From assembly GCA_002914845.1 (NCBI GenBank), contig JXTC01000378.1, positions 70,924 to 134,923 of the forward strand: a stretch of 64,000 nucleotides of DNA. Direction: 5' to 3'. This stretch comes from Trema orientale. Its lineage: Eukaryota; Streptophyta; Magnoliopsida; Rosales; Cannabaceae. The notes under the pieces were generated by a model. The model was not told the DNA's origin. It searched no databases and saw only the letters and a program-made list of their open reading frames with translations. Every line of letters begins with the position of its first letter. The stretch's first letter is position 1. Below, in pieces: positions 33,801-45,833 of this stretch. The position numbers and the translations under genes were made by a program.

Positions 33801-36150
33801 TGTTGTGAAAATTTGCAAGGGTATAAAATCATGACAAGTAATATAGCAGTAAGTATCAAGTATTGTGTAATTTATTGAATGCAAGTGCATGTTACCAAAC
33901 AAGTAGTATAGAATAATAAAGTATCGTCTACAGAGACTTGTATTACCAATTACCAAATTATATTAATTCTGAATTTTATTTGAACAATCATAAATGTGCC
34001 AGTTGAAGAGAAATAAAATAAAAAAATTAAATAAATAAAATCATGCTTATAAATAAGCTAAGAAAACCTTCAATGATTAAAAATCTAGGGTTTTGATTTC
34101 ACCTAAATTAATCTGTCTGAACTTATCAATCCAACCAATTTATGCTCATTCCCCTATGATAAAAATGAATCTCTCTAATTTCTATCAATATTTCTTAAGA
34201 ATTAATAGGCATGTCTTAGTAAACAAGTTCTAACTTCTCTGTGTAAACTATAATTCTACCAAAACTCATTAAGCAGAAGAAATTCATATTACTGCACAAG
34301 CTTCATAGATATCTCTATCCTATGATAATCTTATATCATATTAATTAAGATAAATTCAACCTCCATTCTCAGATCTTAGATTAAAACTCTACTTTCATGT
34401 AAAAGTTGGCCAAACCCTCACAAGCATTAAGTATAGATTAATACAATTAGCATAAAATGGGAAATAAACATAAACTTGAATTGGAATTAAAATAATTCAA
34501 AACATCATAATCTGGCTATATCGTAGCACTAAAAAATAAAATTAGTTCATAGAAAAGAGAAAACAAACTCTATACATGGTTCTAGACATGGAAGATAAAA
34601 GAAAAGAAGAATGAAATAGAATCAATGGTCTTCGTCTCTGAATCACCGCTCATTCCACCTTCAATCCTTCACTCTCTTTTTCTCTCTTATTTCTTGAGTT
34701 GTTTTTTTGCTTCAGAATGTCCCAAATAAGTCAAAAAAAGACCTATTTATAAGTTAGGAGGCGGATACCATAAAAACTAGGTCAAAAGATATCTCAAGAT
34801 GACTGTATACAAGAATTTCCACGGCGCAACTCTCTCTGTCTATTTTCACCCGAGTGCTTCCTACACAGCGCCAGGGTGCCACATCCTCAGGAACTTTCTT
34901 TCCTCTTTAAAATTCGCTCCTTTTAAACCTTCAAAGTGCTCTAGTACCCATGAAAAGTGCTAAGACGCTCCCTTCTCTGCCCAACTTGACATGAATCATG
35001 CCATTTTCACCAAATACCACCAAGTGCACTAAAATTATGTAACCTACAATCAAAACATCAAAAACACAAATTAAACCCATAAAACCCTGAGAATCCACTA
35101 AATGCCTCGCTTAAATAATATCTAATTCGTGAGTAAAACTCATTCATCATTGAGTATCATCCCACGAAGACTGTTGAATTACTAACTATCGAAATTATCG
35201 CTAATCTTACTTTTATTTGAAGTAAATAATTAAAGAAAAAGAAAAATTAAATTAAAACTAAAAATAGACCAAATGCAATTAAAATAACAAAAATAAAAGT
35301 TAAAATAGAGAGAGTAAAGCGAAAATTTAATAAGATTTAAATCAATGAAAATTAAGCCTAGAATTTCCAATTTCACCAAAACTAATCCACTCTAAAATTC
35401 TCTATCTCATTAGTTTAAAATTATTCCTCTAGTTGATAGTTGAGATTCCCTAATTCATTCACTATTATCTCTCGAGTTTAAGCAAAAATACCCTTAATTA
35501 CGAATCCACTATATTCTTTTGTAAATTAAACTAATTAAGAATTCATTACGATCTATGGAAACTCATACAATAATTACACTAACCATGTAAATATATTCCT
35601 ATTTTACATGCAATTTATGGCTTTCAATCTAATGAACTAGATACATAAATCTCCTTCCAGTTTCATCATAATTAATAAATCATCTATTTAGTGTCAATTA
35701 AACAAAAGTATTAAGAGCAGAATTAAAAAGTCAACTCGGAAAAATAATTCAGGAACAAAATTGATAGAAAATATTTAAAACATCATAGTTAGGCTACATC
35801 GTAGCCCTAGAACAGAAATCTAGAACATAATTAAATTAAGAAAGATAAAAATATTAAATTTAAACATTCTAGAAAAATAAAAAAAAAATTTAAAACTGAA
35901 TATGAAATCAAACTAGAGAAAATCGCAGTTGAAGAGGCTCCACTCTACTGCTCTCTCTCCTACTGACTTTCTCTCTCTGGACTACAGTGTTTCTCTTACT
36001 ATAATTATGTATTTTTTCTCATTTTTTGTAATCCTTTTATAGCTGATGAAAGAGTGTGTTCGAGTTACACGGATTTCAAAGTTCAATTCTGATTGGTGGA
36101 ATGATGTGGCACTTAACTATTCAAACTCTATCTCTTTCGCTTTCTTTCCT
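33801..36150 (-). repeat. Two nested Tat/Athila-like gypsy LTRs
   Basis: An outer LTR starts near TGTTGTGAAAATTTGCAAGG (33801), is interrupted near 33863, and resumes at about 35150 with GAGTATCATCCCACGAAGAC, exactly the sequence expected next in this family. The inner LTR runs from about 33864 (TGTGTAATTTATTGAATGC) to about 35149 (CATTCATCA). AGTAT occurs at 33859-33863 and 35153-35157, a possible target duplication, though the inner right terminus is a few bases uncertain. The outer LTR is cut at its right by the LINE. No genes. Confidence 0.65.
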
Positions 36151-36592
36151 TTTTTTTTTCAAACCTTGACGGAATGAGGGAAACTGAAATAAAAAAAAAG
36201 AAGAAGAAGGGACACCTAGTTAGAGGGGGACATGAACCTGACCTCTCAAGGACTAAAAACAGGAACAAAAACCAAAAGGAAAATAAAAATTAGCGAAACC
36301 TGTAACTAGGCTTCGCAGTATAATCATCGCAAATAAAAGAAGAAATAAAAAAAGGAGCGGACTACCACCTAGTAGGACAGACTATAGAAAGTTCTCAAGA
36401 AGCCAAAGAATCAGTAATACGATTACTCTCATGATAAATATGGGTCACGACGAGATCCATATTAGCAATATACCCCAAGGCCCTAGACCAAGCTAATCTT
36501 CATTAAAAATGAGCTTTTAAAGAACGAGATAACAAGATAGAAACCACATAAGCGGACTCACTCTCTAACTAGAGACGCTTCCAACTATACTT

Positions 36593-36787
36593 CTAAGCAA
36601 AATTAATCTCATGAAAAACTACTACCAACTCAGCCTCAAAAGCACGACCTAGTCCTAAAGAAATAGAAAGAAAACCACAAACAAACCCACGATGGATTTT
36701 AAACACCCCTGAGCACCCAAAAAGACCTGGAGCACCAAAAGCAGGAGCATCAATATTGACCTTAATCCAGGAATGAGGATGAGGCAT
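36593..36787 (-). pseudogene. LINE RNase H domain, broken
   Basis: WIKVNIDAPAFGAPGLFGC, then GVFKIHRGFVCGFLSISLG, then AFEAELVVVFHEINFA. This resembles the plant RVT_3-type RNase H (first catalytic Asp in VNIDG/A, Glu in EAEL). The rest of the domain is lost in other frames. Confidence 0.75.
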
Positions 36788-37959
36788 CCAGACAACTTCA
36801 ATAATGTTAGGTGCCTTCCGGGCCTACCCCTGACATGAAGCTCACTCAAAATCATAAGCTCTGTCATAGAATTAAACATATTACATGAAACCAGAGACTC
36901 AACTTCTCTAATAAAATACTATAAGAGCAATAGTGCAGACGTAATGGAAGGCTTCTTATCCTCAAAAAGAGCTAAAATCTGAAAATGTTAAATAATCCAA
37001 AAAATAGAAGTCAGACCAACTTTCTAGAAAGAAAAAAGTTGTTGACTCAAAGAATAATACTGAACTTTATCCCAAAGATCTACCACAGTGCCCTCTAGAA
37101 AAATAGGAGTATGGAAGATGGATGACAAGACTGACCAAAGCCACTAGGCAAAAGGACAAAAGAGGAACAAATATGACAAATTCTCTATGGAAGAGCGACA
37201 AAAGTAATAACAATACGGGAGATTAAAACCCTATCTCATCGAAGAAGCCACAGTAGAAAATCGATCATGAAGAGTTCTCCAAAGTAAAATCAACTTCGAA
37301 GGAGGAATAAAAGGAGACCAAATCTAATTTTCCCAGGAGCAAACATCCTCAGAGCCAGAAATCGAGACATAGGCATTGGAACAGGTAACCAAACCATTTC
37401 AAAGGACTCATCCAAAATAAGGTATCCTAACCATCTAAACACACAAATGACTCAATTATAGCTGTAATGGCTGAAAAACAATCTTTAAAAGCATAAGGGA
37501 GAGACCAACCCGAGTTTATCAGAAAATCACCCACTACACTCTCCAAAGGAGGATCGAGAACCATGGGAGAAGAAATTAAGTCAATCAATGGGGAACCCAG
37601 CCAATTATCAGTCTAGAACTTGACCTTGGAATGCCTACCAACCAACAAATAAGTTTCTTTTCGTAAATCCTTACACAAAGGAAGAAGTCTAGTCTAAATA
37701 AATGATTTAATCTGATACCAAAAATCACCATTTTCTCTAAAGAAGCGAGTACAGAGATAGATGAATAAATTAGAATCAACAGTCAATATTCTTCAAGCAA
37801 ACTTTTGAAGGAGGGCTTTGTTAAGCAAAGATAAGTCACGAAGTCCTAAACTGTCTTCCTTTTTAGGACGACAACATTTCTTCTAAGAAACTTGAACATG
37901 CTTCTTTGGTAACGTAGAACCTGACCAAATAAAATTACGGATTGCTTTCGTCATTTTTT

Positions 37960-39138
37960 ATTACAAAGAACTTGACTATTTATAAATCTGAAATGAATGA
38001 AGAAGTGATCTATAAATCACAGAACTTACTAAAGCTACTTTGCCAGTCAAAGAAAGGGATAAACCTATCAAACAACGAAATTTAGCTAACAAACTAGCCA
38101 TCCAATGAATCAACCATCATTGTCAAGGAACACCCACAAACAAAGGAATGCCCAAGTATTGCAATGACTCTCCACCTTTCTTCATACCACAAATAGAGAG
38201 CAAATCCCTAATTCTGGAAGAGGAAATACCTTTACCAAAGTAGATATATGACTTCTCCTAATTAACCAGCAGTTCTAAAAGAGACCCATACAACTCAAAG
38301 GCCTAGTGAATAGCTCTCATATTCTTAGGGGAAGCTCTACAGAAAATAAATACATCATCCGCATTCAAAAAATGAGTCAAAGCACTCTTACCTCAAGGTA
38401 ACGAGATAGAATTAATAGCTCTTGAACTGAATAAATGGGCCAAGTAACGACTCAAAAAGTCATCAGCTAGGCAAAAGAGTAAAGGAAAAAGAGGATCACC
38501 TTACCCGACTCCTCGAGAACAAGGGAAAAATCCATGAGAAATCCCATCAAGAAGCACTGAAATGCGAGCTGAACTAAAAATAGCTGAAACCAAATCACTG
38601 AAGGTAGTTCAAAAGCCAAAGGACCGAAAAATCTCCAGAACAAAAAACCAACTAATAGAGTCAAAAGCCTTGTAAATGTCAATCTTTAAAGCAACATGAC
38701 CACCAAAAGCCGAATTACCCCAAGAGTTGTAACATTCTGAGCTCCCATTATACAATTGCCCATTTTTCTACCTTGGACAAAAGCAAACTGATTCGAAGAG
38801 ATAATTTGAGAACTAATAGGACCCAGTCTAGTAGCAAGGATTTTAGTGATAACTTTGAAAAAGAAAATTTCTAAAACTATAGGCCGAAACTGCTCCATTT
38901 TATTTGCCTCATTGACCTTTGGAATAAGAACCATGAAATTTGAGTTAACGCCAGTGAACTTCTTACTGGTGCGAAAGAACTCCTGAACTACTAAAACAAA
39001 AATGTTGCCTACAATAGACCAACAAGAGCGAAAAAATTTCCCAGTATATCCATCCGGTCTTGCTGTATTAGAAGGATCCATATAAAAAACTGTATTTCGA
39101 ATTTCTTGCTCAAGCAGAAGGCGCAACAAAGCAGACAC
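37960..39138 (-). pseudogene. LINE reverse transcriptase, broken
   Basis: Conserved blocks are ARPDGYTGKFFRSCW (family APGPDGF..FF...W), VLIPKVNEANKMEQFRPIVL (LIPK....FRPI), TKILATRLG, and NQFAFVQGRKMGNCI. The catalytic box at 38354-38365 reads NADD instead of F/YADD. Frame breaks occur near 38686 and downstream. RT would act at the nicked target site in target-primed reverse transcription. Confidence 0.82.
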
Positions 39139-39638
39139 GAAACATATTCACGAATAATAGAAAAATCACCTGAATAATGAGACGGCTCAGAGAACAGAGA
39201 TGTGTAATAATCAATAGCATGAGCAGCAATACGAACTGGATCAGTCACGACCTCCTCATCAATCACCAAAGATGAAAAAGACCTATTGGCTTTACACCTT
39301 TTAAGAGTCGCATGATAAAAGGAAGTATTTCGATCCTCTCCTTCTAGCCATGTAATTCGACACTTGTTTCTCATGAAAGAATATTTTAAGGTTAAGGCAT
39401 TATTATGGACAGCCAAACCATCTGCCTCTTCTTGAAAAACCTCCTCAAAATAGCCATTAGCCTGCAACCTATTCTGGATCTTTGTAACCTTATCAATAGC
39501 TCTGTTAACTCTAAAAGACAAATCTCCAAAGATCTCCCAATTCCAAGTATAAAGAAAAGTCTTGAGAAGCTTTAGTTTCTTCAAGAGGCGAGAAGCAGGA
39601 CAACCAGAAACAGGAGAAGACCAAACAACAGAAACCAA
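39009..39638 (-). pseudogene. LINE linker between endonuclease and RT
   Basis: A stretch of about 170 codons before the frame break holds LLKKLKLLKTFLYTWNWEIF (usually LKALK..LK.WN...FG), IQNRLQANGYFEEVFQEE and WLEGEDRNTSFYHATLKRCK, the conserved W...GD.NT.FFH region that precedes RT in plant L1 elements. It overlaps the RT frame at the left through a frameshift. Confidence 0.75.
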
Positions 39639-39662
39639 GTCAAAAAAAGTGGGGTCCTCAAC

Positions 39663-40292
39663 CTAAACATTCTGGAAACGAAAGGGATGAGGACGAGAAG
39701 ATCCCAAATCCCTCTCCAATAGAAGGAGAGGATAATGGTCAGAATAAGGCTGATACAAAGTACTACAAGATAGATAAGACCAAAGATCGACAAACCCAGT
39801 AGAACACAAGGCCCTGTCCAAACGGGAGAGAACAAGACCTCTCACTCCGTTATCAACTCCAGTGTAAAAGGCCCCTCTAGTATCCAAATCAACTAATGAG
39901 GAGGTAGCCAAGAAACTAGTAGATTGAAAATAAGAAGTAAAGGAGGTAATACCAGTAGTCTTATGAGAGCCCAATACAGCATTAAAATCATCCATAACAC
40001 ACCAAAAAGGAGTGGCCATGTCCAAAAGAGAACTCCATGAATCCCTCCTAGAAGAATAAGATGAAGCACTGTAGACAAAGGAGTACCGAATCGTTATCAA
40101 ACCCACCACAACATCAAGAGAAACATGCTGAGTGTGGTTACAAAAGACAATCGGCATTTGAAGTCTAATTGAAGAAAAAATCCAAATAGTTGGAGTGTCC
40201 ACCTCATTAGTGCAAACCAAAGTCAAACCAAGACCAACCCAAAATGAATCCGAAATAGCATCAAAAGAACAAAGTAACTCAGCCAAACACAC
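39663..40292 (-). pseudogene. LINE endonuclease domain (exo/endonuclease/phosphatase type)
   Basis: An open stretch of 209 codons. It includes PFWCVMDDFNAVLGSHKTTG (family W...GDFN..L...E; here the Gly is Asp), DLDTRGAFYTGVDNGVRG, LVLSRLDRALCS and YSDHYPLLLL with the Ser-Asp-His active-site motif. This enzyme would nick target DNA. The N-terminal part carrying the first catalytic residues is lost. Confidence 0.8.
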
Positions 40293-40381
40293 TATATCAA
40301 GTCTATAACGAAAACAAAAGTTTCTAAGAGCAACTTAGGTATTCTTGTTGGAAATACCTCTACAATTCTAGAAAATTACCT

Positions 40382-41400
40382 TCATTTAGAAATAAGTCGT
40401 TGAGCAACCTGAGGGGGTAATATTGAAGTTAATGATCTTGTCCTTCTAGAAGTAGCTCCAGTCGTACTAGGATCCTCAGACACATCCTGAATAGAGACAT
40501 TCCTATCTTTTTTACTAATAGGATCAATTGCAATATTAACACTGTTATCATCTCTATCCTTTTTACTAAAAACCAACTTTAGATCCAAATTCTCTGTCTT
40601 AATAGAAAGATTACCAGGAGAATATAGACGAAATGTTTGACCAGCAACAGGCAGATCAACATGATCATCACCAAGGACTTCGTCAGCCTAAAGATTCTTA
40701 TTCCCCATGCCATCCTTAACTTCATCAACCTTCCCTTCCGCACCAAAATCCTTTCTCAAAACCGAAAAGGCATTCTGAATAGGCACAACAGTAGTCTTTA
40801 CTGGTGAATTAGTAGTGATCAGTCTATAAATCTTTTTACATGAATGTGAACGACCACGCTCTTTAAAAATACCCTTATCCTTAGCTTCTGTTGAGGCCTT
40901 AACCCCACATTTACAACCATTAGTGGCATGTCCAATAGTATTGCCTAACAAGTAAAGGGCCGATAAATTCTCGTAGATAAAGGAATAAACAAACAATCCT
41001 CCCTTACCTCAGACATAAACGAATCTGAAAAAGGCTGTGACAAATCAATATCTATAAGAATCCTTGTAAAGTGGCCAAAATCACCTTTTAAGGTCATCTC
41101 ATCAAATCTAATGGACACATCCACTCCATGAGCCAAATAAAAAAGAATAAGCTTATCCCAATAAACTCATGGTAATTCATGAAATCCAACCCCAACTTGA
41201 GCATTTGTAGAATGTTGCATGTTGGGATTGAAGTTGGGATGCCAAGGCTGCAACATAAGAACTCCAGGCTTAAGATTCAACGAACTAAAAGACCAAATAT
41301 GGTCTTTTATTCCTCCGAGTTCAGCAAGATCCAAAGAGAAATCAACCTCCATGAGGATGCAAATTCCATAAAGATTGGAGCTTCATATAGAGATTAACCA
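40382..41400 (-). pseudogene. LINE ORF1 (DUF4283 and zinc-knuckle protein), broken
   Basis: Pieces in several frames: GVLMLQPWHPNFNPNMQ with the following FHELP (family W..LP); GVDVSIRFDEMTLKGDFGHF and RILIDIDLSQP; then FVYSFIYENLSALYLLGNTI followed by GHATNGCKCG, where the family has a CxxC..GH....C zinc knuckle and both first Cys are lost. This is a nucleic-acid-binding ORF1 in plant LINEs. The 40382-40588 part is linker. Confidence 0.72.
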
Positions 41401-42060
41401 GCTTCCATGGAGGATCTCCCCTAGACAGAAAAACACGTCTAATTAGAGAGAATTGACATAAGTTTAACCTGTCTCTTAACACTTTTTCATTGACCCTAAC
41501 ACCCACGTAGTTGTCTTTGAAAGTAAGCTAGGAGGCTGTAGTAACATCATTAGAATGATCAAGCAAAGGAGACTTTGAACCATCTATAATGCCATTCAAC
41601 ATCTTAGAACCACCATTCGAAGAATTAGCATTGAAATTCCCTACAACCTGGGCAAAAGAAATACTAGGATTTCAGAGCTTTGAAGAATTACTCGTAGTCT
41701 CAATCACACTACCTGAAAATGAATTCTTATCATACTTTTTATGAAAAGAAAATAGGTCACAGTGGCGTAAAATTTCATCGACCTTGCTTGAAAGCATGGC
41801 TAAATACCCACCACAACTAGCTCGAGCACCAACGATTCACATAAAAGATGCAGCCAAGGCAACAAACCCAGAAATCATAGCTCCACCACTAAAACACAGC
41901 CATAAGTTCTTGAAACTATACTGAGACTTTTGTCGAGCAGGTGGTGGCCATCACGCAGGTGGACACAAATAAATCCCACTTGCACGACTTTATTCACCAC
42001 ACCATCATCATCATCAAACTTTTGCTTCCTCACACCCATAATATTTCAAGAACAAACAAT

Positions 42061-42161
42061 GGCTATGGCAGTTAGGACTGAAGAAGATTCCTGTGCCAAT
42101 TCGGTGAGGGGCGGTGCTACCCGGCACAGCTGGTGGTTGACCTGGGTATTCAATCATTTTA
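42061..42161 (+). other. Possible first exon of a host gene, split by the Harbinger insertion
   Basis: ATG at 42061 lies in AACAATGGC, the plant initiation consensus, and opens a frame of MAMAVRTEEDSCANSVRGG followed by SWWLTWVFNHF up to the transposon edge. Joining the far side (49127 onward) continues in frame as KECVR and meets a possible splice donor A|GTGAGG near 49141. I recognise no family and no second exon. It could equally be chance or part of an unrecognised repeat. Confidence 0.3.
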
Positions 42162-42215
42162 GGGCATGTTTGGAATGCCAGATTACAACAGGATTGGATA
42201 GGATAAAAAATAGTC
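42162..42215 (+). repeat. Left terminal and subterminal repeat of the Harbinger element
   Basis: GGGCATGTTTGGAATGC, then CAGGATTGGATAGGAT and AAAAAATAGTC. It pairs with the inverted right end, which reads CAGGATAGGATAGGAT and later GGACTATTTTAAAAG. Confidence 0.85.
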
Positions 42216-43066
42216 TCGTGTTTGGAACTGAAATAAGAGCACACAGGCCTGGAATAAAATAATCTGGTCCAAAATTAATCCCCATAAAAGGGGATAATTT
42301 TATCCCTTCCAGAATTTGGGATTGGGAAGGATTAGGGTTTTCACGCCTCTCCATCCCTCTTGATCGCTCACTCGTTCTTCTTCCCTCTCTCCTCCGTCTC
42401 TACTTGGCGCCATTGAAGCTCGAAGGCTTAGCTTTTAAAGTTTCAGGTATTTCTCTTTCCCTCTCTTCTGCCATTGAAGCTCTACTATCAAAGCTTCTCA
42501 TTGCTCACCTTTACTTCCTTTATACAGCTTATTAAACCAGTTCCTCATCGATTTCTATGCATTCTTCTTAAAAGCTCTGTAGCTTGCTTCTTCATAGTGT
42601 ATCAGATTCCATTGCAAAGGTCTTTCTCTTCTTTCTGTCTTTTTTCATTTATTTATTTATTGTTCTTTCTAATCCTGTACATTATCGCTAGTTTCTCACC
42701 TTTCCCTATTACTTTGTTCGCTTTGTTCTTTGTTCTTTTTCTTTTTCCATATTGATTTGTCATTGGGTTCATATATTGGTATAGAATCTAAGTGGATGAG
42801 TCATATATATATATACAGAGTCTGAGATCATAGTAATATTTGTTGAAGAAGGGAAAGTGGTCCTCGTATACCATATTTGTTGAAGGGAAAGTGGTCTTCA
42901 TAAGTGTGTTTATGGATGTCGTTGGTTTTCTTATTGTCCTTATCCCTATTTTGGATCTTTTACTATTTCAGTTCTTAATTTTGGGTATATCATATCTCCT
43001 GCCATTTCACTTTTTTTGGTTCATGGGTATTTATTGTTATGTTTACTACATTTGGTTGAATATAAT

Positions 43067-43074
43067 NNNNNNNN
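43067..43074. other. Assembly gap (8 N)
   Basis: Eight N inside the non-coding part of the Harbinger element. Confidence 0.99.
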
Positions 43075-44362
43075 AGTTAGACTTTAATTAATGTGTTAGT
43101 ATGGTGGTTTGTCTTGTTTATTTATGGGTTTCTAAGTTGATTTCTTAAACGATCTCTAGCTTTAGCTTTTTCTGTTGATTTGGACATGTACCGCATGTAA
43201 ATGTTCTCTTTCTTGTCTAAAGAACCATATGTCTTTCACTAGTAATCTGGTTTTTTATGCCTAAGACTTTGTCTAGGTACTTTTTGAGGGAAATAACCAA
43301 TAATTCTGCATTAAATTTGTGCTCCCTTTTAAGTTTTACATCTTGATGTGCTTCTTTAAGTAGTAGCTTTATGATTCTTTGTATGCTATATGTTGTTGTT
43401 TGATTATGTCACTGAATTTTGTGATAATCCTAGACAAGAAATAGTGTCACTGTTTTATAAGCTGGTTTAAACATGATATTGGAATATATCAAAAACGTTT
43501 TCTTTTGGCTTTCTCTAACATAAACTGCACAATATCCTTAGCTTGACTAATACCAGGTAGGCGAATACTGATGTTGACTGAGCCATGGGTCTTAGAAAGA
43601 TAGTATTTCCATACAACTACAAACACACATAATCTATGTCATTAGTACGCTTAAATACATTACTTAGGAGGCTACCACTTTGAGCTGACCAATTCTGTAA
43701 TCTAGAGGACCACTTCAATAATTGGGGCTTTATAAGATCAATAATACTCAAATCAAAGCTTTAAAAGCAATATCAGGTCCTTAGTTTTTGTTCGAGACAT
43801 CCCAATTTTCTCAATACACAAATGGGGAGCTTACAAGAGAAATTGTCATGGAAACCCATGTTCAAAATATATTGGATAGAGATTGAATCCTCTTATGGAA
43901 GATGGAGAGGAATTCAAAATTGCATAGCTAGTAGCTGGAGCTTTTTTTGTTTGATATACTTTGTTAACTAGTAATTGGAACATCTATTATCTGTGCTCAT
44001 GTTGTGACATTTTTTTGTTGGCATATTTTGATATTTGCCAGTTAAATAGCTGCTTTTTATTCTTCATTTGTTTAGCTTTTACGTAGAGCTTATTAGCTTA
44101 ACAGCTTGTTGGCTAGTGTCATTCTCTATCCAAGTATATTTGAAATATGAGCTTTGTTGAACAAGCTCTTCTACCATCACATTTGGAAATGACTTCTATT
44201 CTTGAGTAACAAAATCATAATCCATAAGGTCTATAACATACTATATTAATCAATAATATAGTTAATCACTATCAAGTGTGCATGAGAGAGTTATTGCCAG
44301 TAGAATAAAAAATTTAAGTACCTAGTTCCAGCTGACAGTAAAACTACTTAATTTTAACGTTA

Positions 44363-44365
<3 letters not shown>

Positions 44366-44418
<53 letters not shown>
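44366..44418. repeat. ATT trinucleotide microsatellite
   Basis: About 17 ATT units within the Harbinger element. Confidence 0.95.
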
Positions 44419-45833
44419 TTCACTGGTTATAATTTAGAATAAAAAATATTTCAGTAATTGATATCCTTAACATACAATAAGCATGCAATTTTTAAGAAGT
44501 AGAATAATAATTTTTTGAAGGGCTAAAGATTAAATAGTTTTATGGTTCTACTTCTACGAGGGTAGGTGCTAAATTGCTAATTGTCAAGTCTGAATAGTTT
44601 CTAATTTTATTAATCAAGTCCTCAAATGATCAACATAATTGGACTATTTAGTTAGGAAATGACCAGTCCTAATTAATCTAGGTTACTAGAAAATATCAAC
44701 TAAAATCATAAATAAATAGAACTCAACAATTATCCTAATTAAAATAATTAACGCTATACTCTGTTAACTAGTAATTGAAATATCTATTATCTGTTCTCGT
44801 GTTGTGACACTTTTTTGTTAGCATATTTTGATATGTTTATTTTTAAAATATGTTTATTTTTGTTTAATTCATAGTGTAAGTTATACATATAACTTGTTCA
44901 AAGCCAAGAATCACTAATATATAAATGACATGTAAAGAATCACTAATCTGCATAGGAAATTTTCCTTTTCTGAGATTTGGGATGATCCTATAGAAACCGT
45001 CCATGTTGCTGTCCTAAGTGAATTGGTAGTGTCAGTTTAGCTATATAATGGCCTATATTCGCATGTTCAAAGGCCAGAGAAAGAGATATGCTCATATACT
45101 TTTTCCTAGGTAGGAGTTTCAATATTCAAGAGCCAAAAAAGAGATCAGATAAGGATAAGGAAGAAAAAAAAAGGAATAAAACAAAGATTCATTGTATGCT
45201 TCTACTTTGCTGCTTTTTAACTTTTTAGTGCTGAAACTGGGAAGTTCTGTCTAGTGTATGTAATAAAGTAAGTGGTTATTTCTGTACAAAGCACTTTCTC
45301 TTCAAACAAGTCTTAATTGCACTGAAGTACTACTAGTATAGTGTTGGTATTGATTCAGGATCTTTTTGGGGGTTGAATAATCAGCCGAACAATATGAAAG
45401 TGGTTAAGCTTTGCACTTGTACTTTGTGCACTCATTTTGTTGAAAGTAGACCATCTTAAATGCTAACAACCATTACATCTCCTTTTTTCCTTATTTGATC
45501 TGTTTTGGTTGAATGGTTTTGTCACTGTTTGCTGTCTCTTCTTAAATTTGTAATCAATTTGTCAAATTCCATGTTTCAAGAAGCAGGACAATCCGAAATG
45601 CAATTTTCAATTTAGTTGTTAAGTCCCTCAGTAATGCAATCTTGAATTAGTGGTTGATAGAAGTTAGGGGTGAAAGGACTTCCAAAAGGCCAAGAAAGAA
45701 GAAGGAAACATACTAACACATTTTGCCTTTTTTGTTGAATATTCTGTTAACTAAGTTTTTAATCTTTTCATGCAGTAATATTATACTTCTAAGCTTATTG
45801 TGTTTATTTTTGTTTCCAATTTGGTGAATAGAT

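Larger units (their letters stand above)
36146..41910 (-). mobile_element. L1-type LINE retrotransposon, degenerate
   Basis: Reading right to left on the minus strand: a DUF4283-like ORF1 with zinc knuckle (about 41400-40690), endonuclease (40292-39663), reverse transcriptase (about 39138-37960), zf-RVT (about 37300-37120) and RNase H (36787-36593). The plus-strand T-run at 36150-36160 is probably the poly(A) tail of the 3' end. The 5' boundary near 41910 is a guess, and I found no target duplication. All reading frames are interrupted. Confidence 0.85.
42216..45833 (+). other. Long non-coding 5' part of the Harbinger element
   Basis: No ORF that I can support. The CT-rich stretch near 42350-42500 looks like a leader. 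The TTATTTTTGTTTCCAATTTG region just before the transposase ATG may be an intron end or leader. The 8-N gap (43067-43074) and an ATT microsatellite lie here. It may contain the element's promoter and an intron, or captured host sequence. Confidence 0.4.

Noticed and set aside
42014..42354. Minus-strand and alternative plus-strand frames across the Harbinger left end
   Set aside because: They cross the transposon boundary at 42161/42162 and have no homology that I recognise.
42474..43091. Hydrophobic plus-strand frames in the Harbinger 5' part, possible membrane protein
   Set aside because: Phe/Leu-rich translation of T-rich non-coding DNA. One crosses the 8-N gap. No start context or family match.
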